Below, in pieces: positions 50,998-61,207 of a stretch of 64,000 bases of DNA (its first letter is position 1; each line of letters starts with the position of its first letter). The position numbers and the translations under genes are program-made. The stretch covers positions 20,489 through 84,488 of the forward strand of contig CALAJT010000016.1 in the NCBI GenBank assembly GCA_937923145.1. Reading direction: 5' to 3'. Under the pieces are notes generated by a model. The model worked only from the letters and a program-made list of their open reading frames with translations, was not told the origin of the DNA and searched no databases. Source of the DNA: an uncultured Rubritalea sp. GTDB lineage: Bacteria > Verrucomicrobiota > Verrucomicrobiia > Verrucomicrobiales > Akkermansiaceae.

Positions 50998-53013
50998 TTA
51001 TTCTGCAATGGATTTTTGAAGGGCATCGATCACCCTACTATCTTCAAGTGTTGTTATATTCCCAGTAACCTTGCCCGTCTTGACGAGTTCCTTAAGAAGT
51101 CTTCTCATGATTTTGCCAGAGCGAGTTTTAGGTAATGCTGGTGCGAAGTGGATCGCATCCGGCTTAGCAATAGCTCCGATAACTTTACCTACGTGGTTTC
51201 TAAGTTCAATTTTTAATGCATCAGTCGCTTTCACGTTTCCTTTCAGAGTTACGAAGCACACGATGGATTCTCCCTTGATATCATGTGGCTTACCAACTAC
51301 TGCAGCCTCAGCCACAGTCTTGTGACCTACTAGCGCTGACTCCACCTCAGCAGTGCCGAGACGGTGACCAGATACATTGAGAACATCATCGAGTCTGCCT
51401 ACGATGTAGATATTCCCCTTCTTATCTTTGCGCGCTCCATCACCTGCTGTGTAGATGTCTTTATAGTCGCTCCAGTAAGTCTCCTTGTAGCGTTTCTTGT
51501 CGCCATAAATACTACGTAGCATCGATGGCCACGGCTTACGAATGACCAGTTTCCCTGGCTCACCAGTTTTGCATTCATTGCCATCTTCATCTAGGATTGC
51601 AGCGTCCACTCCGAAGAATGGCAGAGTCGCAGTTCCAGGTTTAATCGGAGTGCAGCCTGGGAGAGGTGAGATCATAATAGCACCTGTTTCAGTCTGCCAC
51701 CATGTGTCTACGATAGGGCAATTACCACCACCTATCTTCTCATAATACCAGAGCCATGCAGCAGGATTGATCGGCTCACCTACTGTACCTAGGAGTCGCA
51801 GTGAGGAAAGATCGTGCTTTTCGACGTGCTCGTCACCAGCCTTGATGAAGGCTCTGATCGCAGTCGGTGCTGTGTAGAATATAGAAACACCATATTCCTC
51901 GATAATGCTCCAGAAGCGGCTCCAGTCTGGGAAGTTCGGAGCGCCTTCATACATGATCTGAGTCACTCCATTAAGAAGTGGTCCGTAGGTGATGTAGGAG
52001 TGTCCTGTGATCCAGCCCACATCTGCAGTGCACCAGTAGACATCATCTTCCTTCATATCAAAAATATATTTACAGGTAGCATACGTGCCTACCATGTATC
52101 CTCCAGTGGTGTGGAGGATCCCCTTTGGCTTTCCAGTAGATCCTGAAGTGTAGAGGATAAATAATGGATGCTCAGCATTGAAACCTTTTGCCTTATGAAC
52201 TCCAGACATACCTTCTACTACATCGCTCCACCACTTATCACGGCCTTTCTTCATCTTGACGTCATTACCTAGACGTTTTTGAACGATCACTGTCTTGACC
52301 ATCTTGTTACCTTTTAGGGCAGCATCAACATTTTCTTTCAGAGCTACATTACCACCACGTCGCCATCCACCATCACAGGTAATGATCGCTACAGCTGCGG
52401 AGTCCTCTAGTCTATCCTTAATAGACTCTGCTGAGAATCCACCGAATACTACAGAGTGAACAGCTCCAATACGAGCACACGCTAACATCGCCACTGTAGC
52501 TTCTGGAGTCATCGGCATATAGATCAGAACATTATCCTTAGACTTTATTCCTTCTGCGATCAGTGCATTAGCAAATCTAGAAACATCTCGGAGCAACTGT
52601 CGGTAAGTAATGACCTGCTTGTCGCCCGGCTCACCTTCCCAGATAATCGCAGCTTTATTACCACGACCTTCTTCCACATGGCGGTCTACGCAGTTCTCGC
52701 AGACATTGACTTTCGCTCCACTAAACCACTTTGCGTTAGGTACTTTCCAGTCTAACACCTTGTCCCACTTCTTCTGCCATTTCAGCTCATTTGCCTCACG
52801 AGCCCAGAAGACATCTGGCTTATCGATCGACTCCGTATGCATCCGCTTATACTCTGCCATGCTCTTCACGCGAGCATTCTTAGAAAATTCTTTAGAGGGT
52901 TTAAATTCAGTATTCTCGTCTATCTCCACAGCCTTGGCAGCTTTCTTACTAGTCTTCATACCAGTCTTCTTTGCAGTTTTTTTACTCATGGTTTTTAAAT
53001 ATTTATCTAGCAC
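50998..53013 (-). CDS. acs: acetyl-CoA synthetase
   Basis: FILYTSGSTGKPKGILHTTGGYM, WWQTETGAIMISPLPG, YTAGDGARKDKKGNIYIVGRLDDVLNVSGHRLGTAEVESAL, KTRSGKIMRR; Lys-rich N-terminus. Confidence 0.97.
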   Translation of the reverse strand: MLDKYLKTMSKKTAKKTGMKTSKKAAKAVEIDENTEFKPSKEFSKNARVKSMAEYKRMHTESIDKPDVFWAREANELKWQKKWDKVLDWKVPNAKWFSGAKVNVCENCVDRHVEEGRGNKAAIIWEGEPGDKQVITYRQLLRDVSRFANALIAEGIKSKDNVLIYMPMTPEATVAMLACARIGAVHSVVFGGFSAESIKDRLEDSAAVAIITCDGGWRRGGNVALKENVDAALKGNKMVKTVIVQKRLGNDVKMKKGRDKWWSDVVEGMSGVHKAKGFNAEHPLFILYTSGSTGKPKGILHTTGGYMVGTYATCKYIFDMKEDDVYWCTADVGWITGHSYITYGPLLNGVTQIMYEGAPNFPDWSRFWSIIEEYGVSIFYTAPTAIRAFIKAGDEHVEKHDLSSLRLLGTVGEPINPAAWLWYYEKIGGGNCPIVDTWWQTETGAIMISPLPGCTPIKPGTATLPFFGVDAAILDEDGNECKTGEPGKLVIRKPWPSMLRSIYGDKKRYKETYWSDYKDIYTAGDGARKDKKGNIYIVGRLDDVLNVSGHRLGTAEVESALVGHKTVAEAAVVGKPHDIKGESIVCFVTLKGNVKATDALKIELRNHVGKVIGAIAKPDAIHFAPALPKTRSGKIMRRLLKELVKTGKVTGNITTLEDSRVIDALQKSIAE

Positions 53014-53102
53014 AGATTATCTTCTGATATGATCCTCTATTTTGATTAGCACAAGCTATCAAAAGAACTTCGCATAACACAACTACTTTTCAGAAAAAGG
53101 TA

Positions 53103-53705
53103 TCAGTCAGGATGAAGTAATTCTTCTAGCGCCTCCGCTAATAATTCCTTATAAACATCCCGTGGAACTTCATAACCGCCGAACTGCTTCAAGTGCTCAG
53201 TGAGCCACTGCGTATCTAAAAGAATAGCACCTTCATCTCGTAAATGCTCCACTAGACTCACCAAGGCAATTTTACTAGCATCCGTCTTTCTACTAAACAT
53301 ACTCTCGCCGAAAAACGCCTTCCCGAGCCTCACTCCATAGAGCCCACCTTGCAGTCCCTCATCATCCCAGCATTCGACAGACAGACCGAACCCTAGTTCA
53401 TAAATTTCCTGATACGAATCCATTATCACTTCATCTATCCAAGTAGAATCCCGATCTGCACAGCCTCGCATCACTTCGCGATACGCAGTATTCATCCGTA
53501 TTTCAAATGGCTCCTTCCTCAGCGCCTTCCGCAAGCCTCGCGGAATATGAAAACGCTCATCCAGCGGCATCAGCCCACGCTGCACAGGAGAAAACCACAA
53601 CAACTCACCCTCCTCTGCCATAGGGAAAACCCCCTCGGTGTAGGCACCTAGTAAAATATGTGGCTCGATTCGCTCCATTGCTAATAATCTATCTGACAAA
53701 TCCAT
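53103..53705 (-). CDS. aat: leucyl/phenylalanyl-tRNA--protein transferase
   Basis: GVFPMAEEGELLWFSPVQRGLMPLD, TWIDEVIMDSYQEIYELGFGLSVECWDDEGLQGGLYGVRLGKAFFGESMFS. Confidence 0.96.
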   Translation of the reverse strand: MDLSDRLLAMERIEPHILLGAYTEGVFPMAEEGELLWFSPVQRGLMPLDERFHIPRGLRKALRKEPFEIRMNTAYREVMRGCADRDSTWIDEVIMDSYQEIYELGFGLSVECWDDEGLQGGLYGVRLGKAFFGESMFSRKTDASKIALVSLVEHLRDEGAILLDTQWLTEHLKQFGGYEVPRDVYKELLAEALEELLHPD

Positions 53706-53758
53706 TCTGAAAAGCGATTTTTCTCTGGCAACTTTCTAGGAATGCGCTTCACTCAGTC

Positions 53759-54277
53759 ATGCCTCAAGCATTAATAGACGCAATCCGCGATGTCCAAGAT
53801 TTCCCTAAACCAGGCATCATCTTCAAGGACATCACTCCTATACTCGGAGATCACGCGCTACTCCAGCGCTCCATAGACCTACTCGTAGAAAAAGCCAGTG
53901 ATCATCAGATTGATAAGGTTGTGGCTATAGATGCCCGTGGATTTATCTTCGGAGCACCAGTGGCACTCGCTCTCGGTGCTGGGTTCACACCAGTGCGTAA
54001 AAAAGGTAAGCTCCCATGGAAAACTTATGAGGAAGCATACTCACTAGAATATGGCGAAAACATCGTTGAGATCCATCAGGACGCCATCAAGCCTGGTGAT
54101 AAAGTTCTCCTCGTAGATGACTTACTAGCTACTGGCGGAACTGCCGCTGCTGCTGTAAAGCTTTTGGAGAAATTAGGTGCAGACATCGTAAGCGTTTCCT
54201 TTCTCATCGAACTTTCCTTTCTCAATGGCAGAGGAAAAATCAATCATCCTAAAATTAACTCAATCATAACATACTAA
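53759..54277 (+). CDS. apt: adenine phosphoribosyltransferase
   Basis: IRDVQDFPKPGIIFKDITPIL, IDARGFIFGAPVALALGAGFTPVRKKGKLPWKT, VLLVDDLLATGGTAAAAVKLLE. Confidence 0.96.
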   Translation: MPQALIDAIRDVQDFPKPGIIFKDITPILGDHALLQRSIDLLVEKASDHQIDKVVAIDARGFIFGAPVALALGAGFTPVRKKGKLPWKTYEEAYSLEYGENIVEIHQDAIKPGDKVLLVDDLLATGGTAAAAVKLLEKLGADIVSVSFLIELSFLNGRGKINHPKINSIITY

Positions 54278-54281
54278 TACA

Positions 54282-55832
54282 ATGTCAAACTGGACAGAAT
54301 ACAACAACCTACTCCGCTACCAAGACCTGAGAATCTCTATGGACTTCTCACGCATGGATGTCCCTGAATCTCATACCAAGGGACTCGACTCCAAAATCAA
54401 CAAGGCATTCGCCGATCTAGTAAAGCTAGAAGCAGGTGAAATCGCCAACCCTGACGAAAATCGTATGGTAGGTCACTACTGGCTACGCGATGCAGACCTC
54501 GCTCCTAACGATGAGATCCGCAAGCAAATCACTGAGCCTATCGAGCAACTTAAGCAACTAGCAGAGGACGTTCAGTCTGGTAAAGTAGCTCCCCCGAGCG
54601 GTGGCAGATTTGAGAATCTACTCATCATCGGTATCGGTGGATCAGCACTTGGACCGCAGCTCGTATATGACGCTCTAGGCGGTAAAAGCCAACTCACCAC
54701 CTACTTCATGGACAACACAGACCCGGCTGGATGCGATAACACACTCGCTAAAATAGGTGGAGGTCTTAACAAAACTCTTTCGCTAGTAGTCTCCAAGTCT
54801 GGTGGCACAGCCGAGACCAGAAACTCTATGCTCGAAGCTCAAAATGCTTATGAGAACGCGGGCTTGAAATTCGGAGATCACACCATAGCCATCACTGGTG
54901 ACGGATCAAAACTCTACCAATATGCTACTGAGAATAACTGGATCATGAAGCTACCTATGGAAGACTGGGTCGGCGGAAGAAGCTCAGTCATGTCCACAGT
55001 AGGACTCGTCCCAGCAGCTCTACAGGGTATCGATATCGATGCATTCCTTCAAGGCGCTAAAGACATGGACAAGAAGACTCGCGTAGCTGACGTTACTGAG
55101 AATGCAGCGATGCAGCTCGCTCTTGCTTGGCATCATGCTGGCAATGGTAAAGGCGAAAAGGACATGGTCGTTCTCCCTTACAAAGACTCTCTAGTCCTCT
55201 TCTCAAAATACCTCCAGCAGCTCGTAATGGAGTCGCTCGGTAAGGAACATGATCTAGATGGAAATGTCGTAAATCAAGGCATCGCAGTCTACGGTAATAA
55301 AGGCTCCACAGACCAACACGCATACGTGCAGCAGCTCCGCGATGGAGTGCATAACTTCTTCGTAACATTCATCGAAGTCAGAGAAGGCCGCAATGGTGAG
55401 AGCATCGAAGTAGACCCTGGTAACACCAGCGCAGACTACCTCCAAGGCTTCCTCCGTGGCACACGCAAGGCACTCTACGAGTCAGGCAGAAAGTCTATCA
55501 CTATCTCGATCAATGAAGTCACTCCTTACACACTCGGAATGCTCATCGCACTATTCGAGCGTGCTGTGACATTCTACGCATCACTAGTCAATATCAATGC
55601 CTACCACCAACCAGGTGTGGAAGCTGGTAAGAAAGCGGCGGGAGATTTCCTAGAAATCCTCAACCAAGTTCGCGGAGCTATCACAGGCTGGCAGAAAACC
55701 GCTGGCGACATCGCTGAAGCGATCTCACACGACCCAGAAGATGTCTACCACGCACTCATCCACCTATCTGCTAATGGCGAAGCCATCAAGAGCGAAGGCA
55801 CAAACCCAGCAGAAGACAGCTTCATGCTTTAA
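54282..55832 (+). CDS. pgi: glucose-6-phosphate isomerase
   Basis: LIIGIGGSALGPQLV, SKSGGTAETRNSML, EDWVGGRSSVMSTVGLVPAAL, GKEHDLDGN, GSTDQHAYVQQLRDG. Confidence 0.95.
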   Translation: MSNWTEYNNLLRYQDLRISMDFSRMDVPESHTKGLDSKINKAFADLVKLEAGEIANPDENRMVGHYWLRDADLAPNDEIRKQITEPIEQLKQLAEDVQSGKVAPPSGGRFENLLIIGIGGSALGPQLVYDALGGKSQLTTYFMDNTDPAGCDNTLAKIGGGLNKTLSLVVSKSGGTAETRNSMLEAQNAYENAGLKFGDHTIAITGDGSKLYQYATENNWIMKLPMEDWVGGRSSVMSTVGLVPAALQGIDIDAFLQGAKDMDKKTRVADVTENAAMQLALAWHHAGNGKGEKDMVVLPYKDSLVLFSKYLQQLVMESLGKEHDLDGNVVNQGIAVYGNKGSTDQHAYVQQLRDGVHNFFVTFIEVREGRNGESIEVDPGNTSADYLQGFLRGTRKALYESGRKSITISINEVTPYTLGMLIALFERAVTFYASLVNINAYHQPGVEAGKKAAGDFLEILNQVRGAITGWQKTAGDIAEAISHDPEDVYHALIHLSANGEAIKSEGTNPAEDSFML

Positions 55833-55856
55833 TCTCGTCCAACAGGATTCACCTCA

Positions 55857-55890
55857 AATCTCATAGCCCTTAATTAAGGCTATGAGATTA
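55857..55890. repeat. perfect 12-bp inverted repeat after pgi
   Basis: AATCTCATAGCC-CTTAATTAA-GGCTATGAGATT; no T tract. Confidence 0.75.
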
Positions 55891-56151
55891 CTCGTTACAA
55901 CTTAGCCATTGAATTCATTGTTTTGCTATTTAGGAATGGTAAATTGGTTGTAAGGACCAAGCTTACTCTCCTGAACCACGCTTCAGCCCACTGTATTATT
56001 GAATAAATCAAGCCTTTCATTTTAGTTTAAAGGTAATTGTCTAATTTATGTGGGCATCAGTGTACTTTCGGTACTACTGCCAATACCCTTGGATTCCTTG
56101 ATTAACACTTCCCTTTTCAATGAAAATTAGTAATGTTAATAATTATCAATT

Positions 56152-56817
56152 ATGAATTCTCCAACTATCGCTATCGCTATTGACGGCCCCGCTGCTTCTG
56201 GAAAAAGCACCGTGGCAAAGACACTTGCCAAAAGACTTGGCTTAATCATGGTTAATACTGGCGCTATGTATCGCGCAGTAGCTTGGGCTACGATCCAGAA
56301 AAACATCGATCCTACAGACACTGATGCAGTGATTAACATGATCAGTGAGGTAGTGTTTACATGTGGAGTGGAAGATGGGTTTTCGACTATCCTAGTAGAC
56401 GGTTTTTATCCTGGTGAGGAACTCAGGCAAGATGCTGTAAATGGACGCGTATCGAAAGTAGCAGCTATTCCTGAAGTGCGTAAGTTACTAGTTGCCAAAC
56501 AACGCGAATATTTACGACTAGGTAGTGTCGTCATGGAAGGTCGTGACATCGGCAGCGTAGTTTTCCCTGACACACCATTTAAACTCTATATAGATGCCTC
56601 TGAAGAAGTCAGACTCGCTCGTAGATCAGCAGAAGGTCTCGCAGATGAAGTTGCCAAGCGTGATGCAGAAGATAGTAAGCGCAAAACTTCTCCACTAATA
56701 GTAGCCGATGGCGCCACAGTCATCGACTCAAGTGAGATGGGTATTGAAGAAGTAGTTCAAGCAGCAATGGATATACTCAGAGAGAAAGGCGCTCCAGAAG
56801 AGCTACTAAATAGATAA
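56152..56817 (+). CDS. cmk: cytidylate kinase
   Basis: IAIDGPAASGKSTVAKTLAKRLG, NTGAMYRAVAW, VVMEGRDIGSVVFPDTPFKLYIDASEEVRLARR. Confidence 0.96.
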   Translation: MNSPTIAIAIDGPAASGKSTVAKTLAKRLGLIMVNTGAMYRAVAWATIQKNIDPTDTDAVINMISEVVFTCGVEDGFSTILVDGFYPGEELRQDAVNGRVSKVAAIPEVRKLLVAKQREYLRLGSVVMEGRDIGSVVFPDTPFKLYIDASEEVRLARRSAEGLADEVAKRDAEDSKRKTSPLIVADGATVIDSSEMGIEEVVQAAMDILREKGAPEELLNR

Positions 56818-56821
56818 TCTT

Positions 56822-57439
56822 ATGAAGACAATTTACTGGTTAGGTTACACTTTTTTCCGCGCTGCGGGAAAGGCATTTTATAATCTCCGCGTAGTTAATG
56901 AAGACAAGTTAGTTCAAACGGGCGGTGTCATGATGGCGGCGAACCATGAGAGCTTTCTAGATCCACCATTGATCGGAATTACTCATCCAGAAAACGTCAC
57001 CTACCTAGCTCGTAAGACTCTCTTTGTAGGTCTCACAAAATGGCTCTACACGAATTGGGATGCCATTCCCATTGATCAGGATAATCCCGACATGACTGGT
57101 CTCAAAAGGATCATTAAGGCCCTTAAAAATGGTAAGAAAGTAGTCATGTTTCCCGAAGGTGAGCGCACCTTGACGGGTGATCTTAATCCTGCACTTCCAG
57201 GAGTAGGTCTTATCATCGCCAAATCTCTAGCTACCGTGCAGCCGATGCGAATATTCGGAGCTAGAGAAGCTCTGCCCAGAGGTTCTGGAAAGATGAACAT
57301 GGCACAGATCGTAGTAGTGGTCGGAGACCCAATATATTTTGATAAAGAGACAATAGTACAATACCGCGGTAAAGAAGGTTATCAAGCTATAGCTGATATA
57401 ATCATGAATGCCATCGCTAACCTAAAAGACCCACGCTAA
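56822..57439 (+). CDS. 1-acyl-sn-glycerol-3-phosphate acyltransferase (PlsC-like)
   Basis: MMAANHESFLDPPLIG, VMFPEGERTLTGDL. Confidence 0.92.
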   Translation: MKTIYWLGYTFFRAAGKAFYNLRVVNEDKLVQTGGVMMAANHESFLDPPLIGITHPENVTYLARKTLFVGLTKWLYTNWDAIPIDQDNPDMTGLKRIIKALKNGKKVVMFPEGERTLTGDLNPALPGVGLIIAKSLATVQPMRIFGAREALPRGSGKMNMAQIVVVVGDPIYFDKETIVQYRGKEGYQAIADIIMNAIANLKDPR

Positions 57440-57446
57440 ATAAATT

Positions 57447-58985
57447 TTGAGTGAAAAAACGCCAGATAAGATAGAGCCAAGTGACCCGATAAACGCGGAG
57501 ACACTCGATGCCGAGAGAGCTGAACTTGAGAAAGCTAGCGTGCTCAGCAAAGGTAAGAAATCCCTTCTTTGTCTCTGCATAATACTCGTTATTGCAGCAT
57601 TAACATGGGGTATCCTCAGCTACTTCTTCTTCATCCCTAAAAAAAATAAGGAGATTAAACAGGATAAGCACCGTGAAGAGCAGGCTGAACAGCTGAAAGA
57701 ACAAGACAAGCTAGTACAGATAGCTAAAGAAAAAGCAACAAAGCTTAAAGAAGATGAGCGTCTTAAGCGAAATAGTCAAAACAGTATTGCTGCTGAGGTA
57801 GCTATTAAAGATAGAGACTGGGTGCTCGCTAAGAAATATCTAGGTGAGCTACAAAATGACCAACACGATCTTAGTGAAATTTCTAAGATTCAATCGCGTA
57901 TTGACCAAGGCAAAGACGATGAGCGCAAGGCTCTGCTTAAAGTAAACACACTACTTGAGCAGACTAAAAAGCTGGATACTGGAGTTTATTCAGCAGAAGC
58001 GATTGCTCTATTAGATGAAGCTCTCACCCTCTACCCTAAACACCCAGAAGCCACCTTACTAAGGAAGAAAATAAATGCTTATCAGAGTGAATTTCGTATA
58101 CCTGAGGACTTCCCTACTATCGCTGAAGTAATGCCAAAACTTAGAGCTGGTGATACTATTTTATTAGGCACAGGAACATTTAATTTCTCTGCCATACTCA
58201 CCAAGCCAGTCACCATTAAAGGAGCTGGCATAGGTAAAACTATCGTCAAAAGTGATACCACGAAGCAATCTGCATTTGTCTTTCTAAAAGACGCTAATGC
58301 GGGAGATAAAACTTATAAAATAAGCGATCTTACAATCAAAGGCACTAGCTACCAAGATTTTAACATTGATCGATTCCCACTAGTCCTCATCAAGGCTGAG
58401 GTCACAATGAATAATACTTACATAGGGATGTCATCTGGTCACGGGATAGCTGTTCTATCTGGCGCTCTAACCATCAGCAACTCTGAGATCACCACCAATG
58501 GCTGGGATGGTGTTAGTGTCCGAGGCATTGGTGCGGTAGCGAATATTTCTAAATGTAAAATCCACACAAATTATGATCACGGGATCGATTATTGGCAGGA
58601 TGCCTCAGGCACTATTTCAGAAACTGAAGTCTACGAGAATACTGGCAGTGGAATAGTAGTAATGGGCAAGAAAGCAGCCGTAAAAATCACCCAAGTCCGC
58701 TCTTATAAAAATGAGCAATGTGGCATTGTAACTATGGACGGTGGTAGTATAGTATTAGCTAGAGTGGTAGCCGCAGGCAATGTTCTCTCAGGAGTAGCAG
58801 TCCACGGCGAGAATTCCAAAGCTAACTTCGGAATGGTAATCTCTAACAACAACAAGGAAGCAGGCTATTACCTCGATCCAGCCAGCACAGTGATAGGCTA
58901 TGAGCGCACTACCTCAGAAGGAAATGCTAAAGGCAATGTCGTGCGAAAAGCTTTCAAATATACTATCGAGCGTCAGGTCCAATAA
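57447..58985 (+). CDS. membrane-anchored protein with right-handed parallel beta-helix domain
   Basis: TTG start; N-terminal TM, Lys/Glu coiled coil, then LDEALTLYPKHPEA and beta-helix repeats (KCKIHTNYDHGIDYWQDASGTISETEVYENTGSGIVVMGKKAAVKITQ...). Confidence 0.8.
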   Translation: MSEKTPDKIEPSDPINAETLDAERAELEKASVLSKGKKSLLCLCIILVIAALTWGILSYFFFIPKKNKEIKQDKHREEQAEQLKEQDKLVQIAKEKATKLKEDERLKRNSQNSIAAEVAIKDRDWVLAKKYLGELQNDQHDLSEISKIQSRIDQGKDDERKALLKVNTLLEQTKKLDTGVYSAEAIALLDEALTLYPKHPEATLLRKKINAYQSEFRIPEDFPTIAEVMPKLRAGDTILLGTGTFNFSAILTKPVTIKGAGIGKTIVKSDTTKQSAFVFLKDANAGDKTYKISDLTIKGTSYQDFNIDRFPLVLIKAEVTMNNTYIGMSSGHGIAVLSGALTISNSEITTNGWDGVSVRGIGAVANISKCKIHTNYDHGIDYWQDASGTISETEVYENTGSGIVVMGKKAAVKITQVRSYKNEQCGIVTMDGGSIVLARVVAAGNVLSGVAVHGENSKANFGMVISNNNKEAGYYLDPASTVIGYERTTSEGNAKGNVVRKAFKYTIERQVQ

Positions 58986-60021
58986 TACGTAGGGAACTGA
59001 CATCTAAGTTTGGATCTATTGCAGATCTATCAACTAAATGTTCAGCAAAGTGCTTAGCCACACTCGGCGCCGTGATCACTCCCCTACTCCCTAGTCCATT
59101 GAATAATTTCACTTGAGGGTATATAGGGTGAGCACCCACCATTGGTTGACTCTTACGCACTATAGGTCGGACTCCAGCAATGTGATCCACTACTTCGAAG
59201 TCATCATTACCGAGCATCGTGATAAGCTTTGCTTCCACTTCGGCTCTTCCCGGCGAGGTAGTAGAGCCCTGCATGTCATGCCATTCGTAAGTGGCTCCTA
59301 CTTTGTATAAATCATCTTCCACTGGCACTAGCCAACCATTCTTACTGATGATCTTGTCTCTGGCTTTACCCTTTATTTTCACTAACAGCATCTCACCTTT
59401 CGCACTACGATGATCTAAAAAATGAAAGCGGCTATTACTACCTATTAATCCGTCTACTCCAAGGCAGAGAATTACCGCCTTAGCAGAAATTTCTTCGTAT
59501 CTGACACCATCAGATTCTAGTTCTAACAGGTCAGCATCAAACTCTCTCCTAGCATAGCTATCTCCAAGTATTTCCTGAACTATTTCCAGATAAGTATTCG
59601 TATCCAGCCAGCCCCCCTGCTCCATAATAAAGCCTCCTTGTGGTGATTCCCATTCAGATAGATCCTCAGCTTTAGCTTCGCTATGCCATGCTGACACATC
59701 GCCTTTCTTTCGCTCAAATTTAGCTCGCTGCTTTTCATCATGAAACAACTTAAGTAGCTCCATATCATGAAACAGTTTCCGTCCGGAGAGCTTTTCTAAC
59801 TTACGATAATACTCCATCGCCTCAGGTAGATATTCTTCCTGACGCCAGCTCGGATTCATACCTTTACCTGCCAGAGTAGTCACTAACCCAGCAGCGACTC
59901 TAGAAGCAGAGTTAGGCTTTTCCCTATCGATGACCATGACTGAAGCACCTAGATCTCTCAGCGAAAGCGCCATAGCACTACCGGCAAGACCTTGCCCTAC
60001 GATCAGATAATCTACCTTCAT
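58963..60021 (-). CDS. FAD-dependent oxidoreductase (DAO family)
   Basis: DYLIVGQGLAGSAMALSLRDLGASVMVIDR; GVRPIVRKSQPMVGAHP...LFNGLGSRGVITAPSVAKHFAEHL. Confidence 0.9.
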   Translation of the reverse strand: MKVDYLIVGQGLAGSAMALSLRDLGASVMVIDREKPNSASRVAAGLVTTLAGKGMNPSWRQEEYLPEAMEYYRKLEKLSGRKLFHDMELLKLFHDEKQRAKFERKKGDVSAWHSEAKAEDLSEWESPQGGFIMEQGGWLDTNTYLEIVQEILGDSYARREFDADLLELESDGVRYEEISAKAVILCLGVDGLIGSNSRFHFLDHRSAKGEMLLVKIKGKARDKIISKNGWLVPVEDDLYKVGATYEWHDMQGSTTSPGRAEVEAKLITMLGNDDFEVVDHIAGVRPIVRKSQPMVGAHPIYPQVKLFNGLGSRGVITAPSVAKHFAEHLVDRSAIDPNLDVSSLRIIGPDAR

Positions 60022-60030
60022 AGGAAATGA

Positions 60031-61149
60031 TTACTCCGTTTCTGCTTTATTGACCGAATCAATCAACATACGCAATCTACCGAAATCTCTACGCTTGTGA
60101 CGCAACACGATACGAGTCATATCTGCTAGATCTTCTTCTAGATTCTCAGCATCTAGAGCTCCGCATTGCTCAATAACTCCATCTTTGATGATGTCCTTAA
60201 ATTCTTTATTTAGTATTTCGATAGCAGAATCACTTAGCTTCTGCTGAATACGCAGAACCAGTTTATCCCCTATATAGCGATAGGAATGAAAGTTCTTATA
60301 AAATTGAAGAATTTCCTCAACTGCTACTTCGATATCATCTGTGACTTTAAATAATGCGAAATCAGTTCTAGAAATAAGATTCAAACGCATCAGATGTTCT
60401 TCCACAAATTGTAGCCAGAACTTCCAATATGTCCCTCCTTTAGCATCCACTAGCACGATCGGATAAACTGTCGCCTTGCCAGTCTGGATCAGTGTCAAAG
60501 CCTCAAATAGCTCATCCATAGTTCCTACACCTCCTGGGAATGCCACAGCCGCATCAGCTTCTTTTACAAATGATAATTTACGGGTGAAGAAGAAGTTAAA
60601 GTCGATTAATTTCTCATCATTAAGAATGAATTCATTTGCCGAGGTTTCGAATGGAAGGCTGATATTAAGACCAAAGCTATTCTCACGCCCTGCACCCTCA
60701 TTTCCAGCTGCCATGATGCCAGGTCCAGCTCCAGTGATCGTCATGAAACCTTCGTCCTTCATGCGCTTAGAGAAATGCACTGCAGTTTTATACTCATCCT
60801 CAGAAGGTTTAGTTCTCGCTGAGCCGAATACTGCGACCTTGCGCTCACCACGGAAGTTAGCAAAGACCTCATTCGCATGACGCATTTCCTTAAGAGCACG
60901 GTTCAGCATCTTAAAGTCACCATCAGTCGCTGCGCCTTTGCTCAGCTTCACCGCCGTCATCATCATCTCTGCTAGCATGCAACCACGATCACCAGGTGCT
61001 AGCTTATCTACGAGAGCTAGTATCTCTTTATCCTGATCCTTATCACCAGTAGTACCTATGTATTTGCAAGATGCCGAAAGCGACATACCTCCTGTAAAAT
61101 CTTTCTCCTTCGGAGCTTCTGGGTGGGGCTTCACTGATTTATCTTTCAT
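60031..61149 (-). CDS. LOG/TIGR00730-type Rossmann-fold protein
   Basis: VAVFGSARTKPSEDEY, TGAGPGIMAAGNEGA, AVAFPGGVGTMDELFEALTLIQTGK. Confidence 0.92.
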   Translation of the reverse strand: MKDKSVKPHPEAPKEKDFTGGMSLSASCKYIGTTGDKDQDKEILALVDKLAPGDRGCMLAEMMMTAVKLSKGAATDGDFKMLNRALKEMRHANEVFANFRGERKVAVFGSARTKPSEDEYKTAVHFSKRMKDEGFMTITGAGPGIMAAGNEGAGRENSFGLNISLPFETSANEFILNDEKLIDFNFFFTRKLSFVKEADAAVAFPGGVGTMDELFEALTLIQTGKATVYPIVLVDAKGGTYWKFWLQFVEEHLMRLNLISRTDFALFKVTDDIEVAVEEILQFYKNFHSYRYIGDKLVLRIQQKLSDSAIEILNKEFKDIIKDGVIEQCGALDAENLEEDLADMTRIVLRHKRRDFGRLRMLIDSVNKAETE

Positions 61150-61207
61150 GAAGTAAACGCTAACCTAACATTTAGGATAGCGCTAGCTAGAAAATAAAGA
61201 ACGCTAA

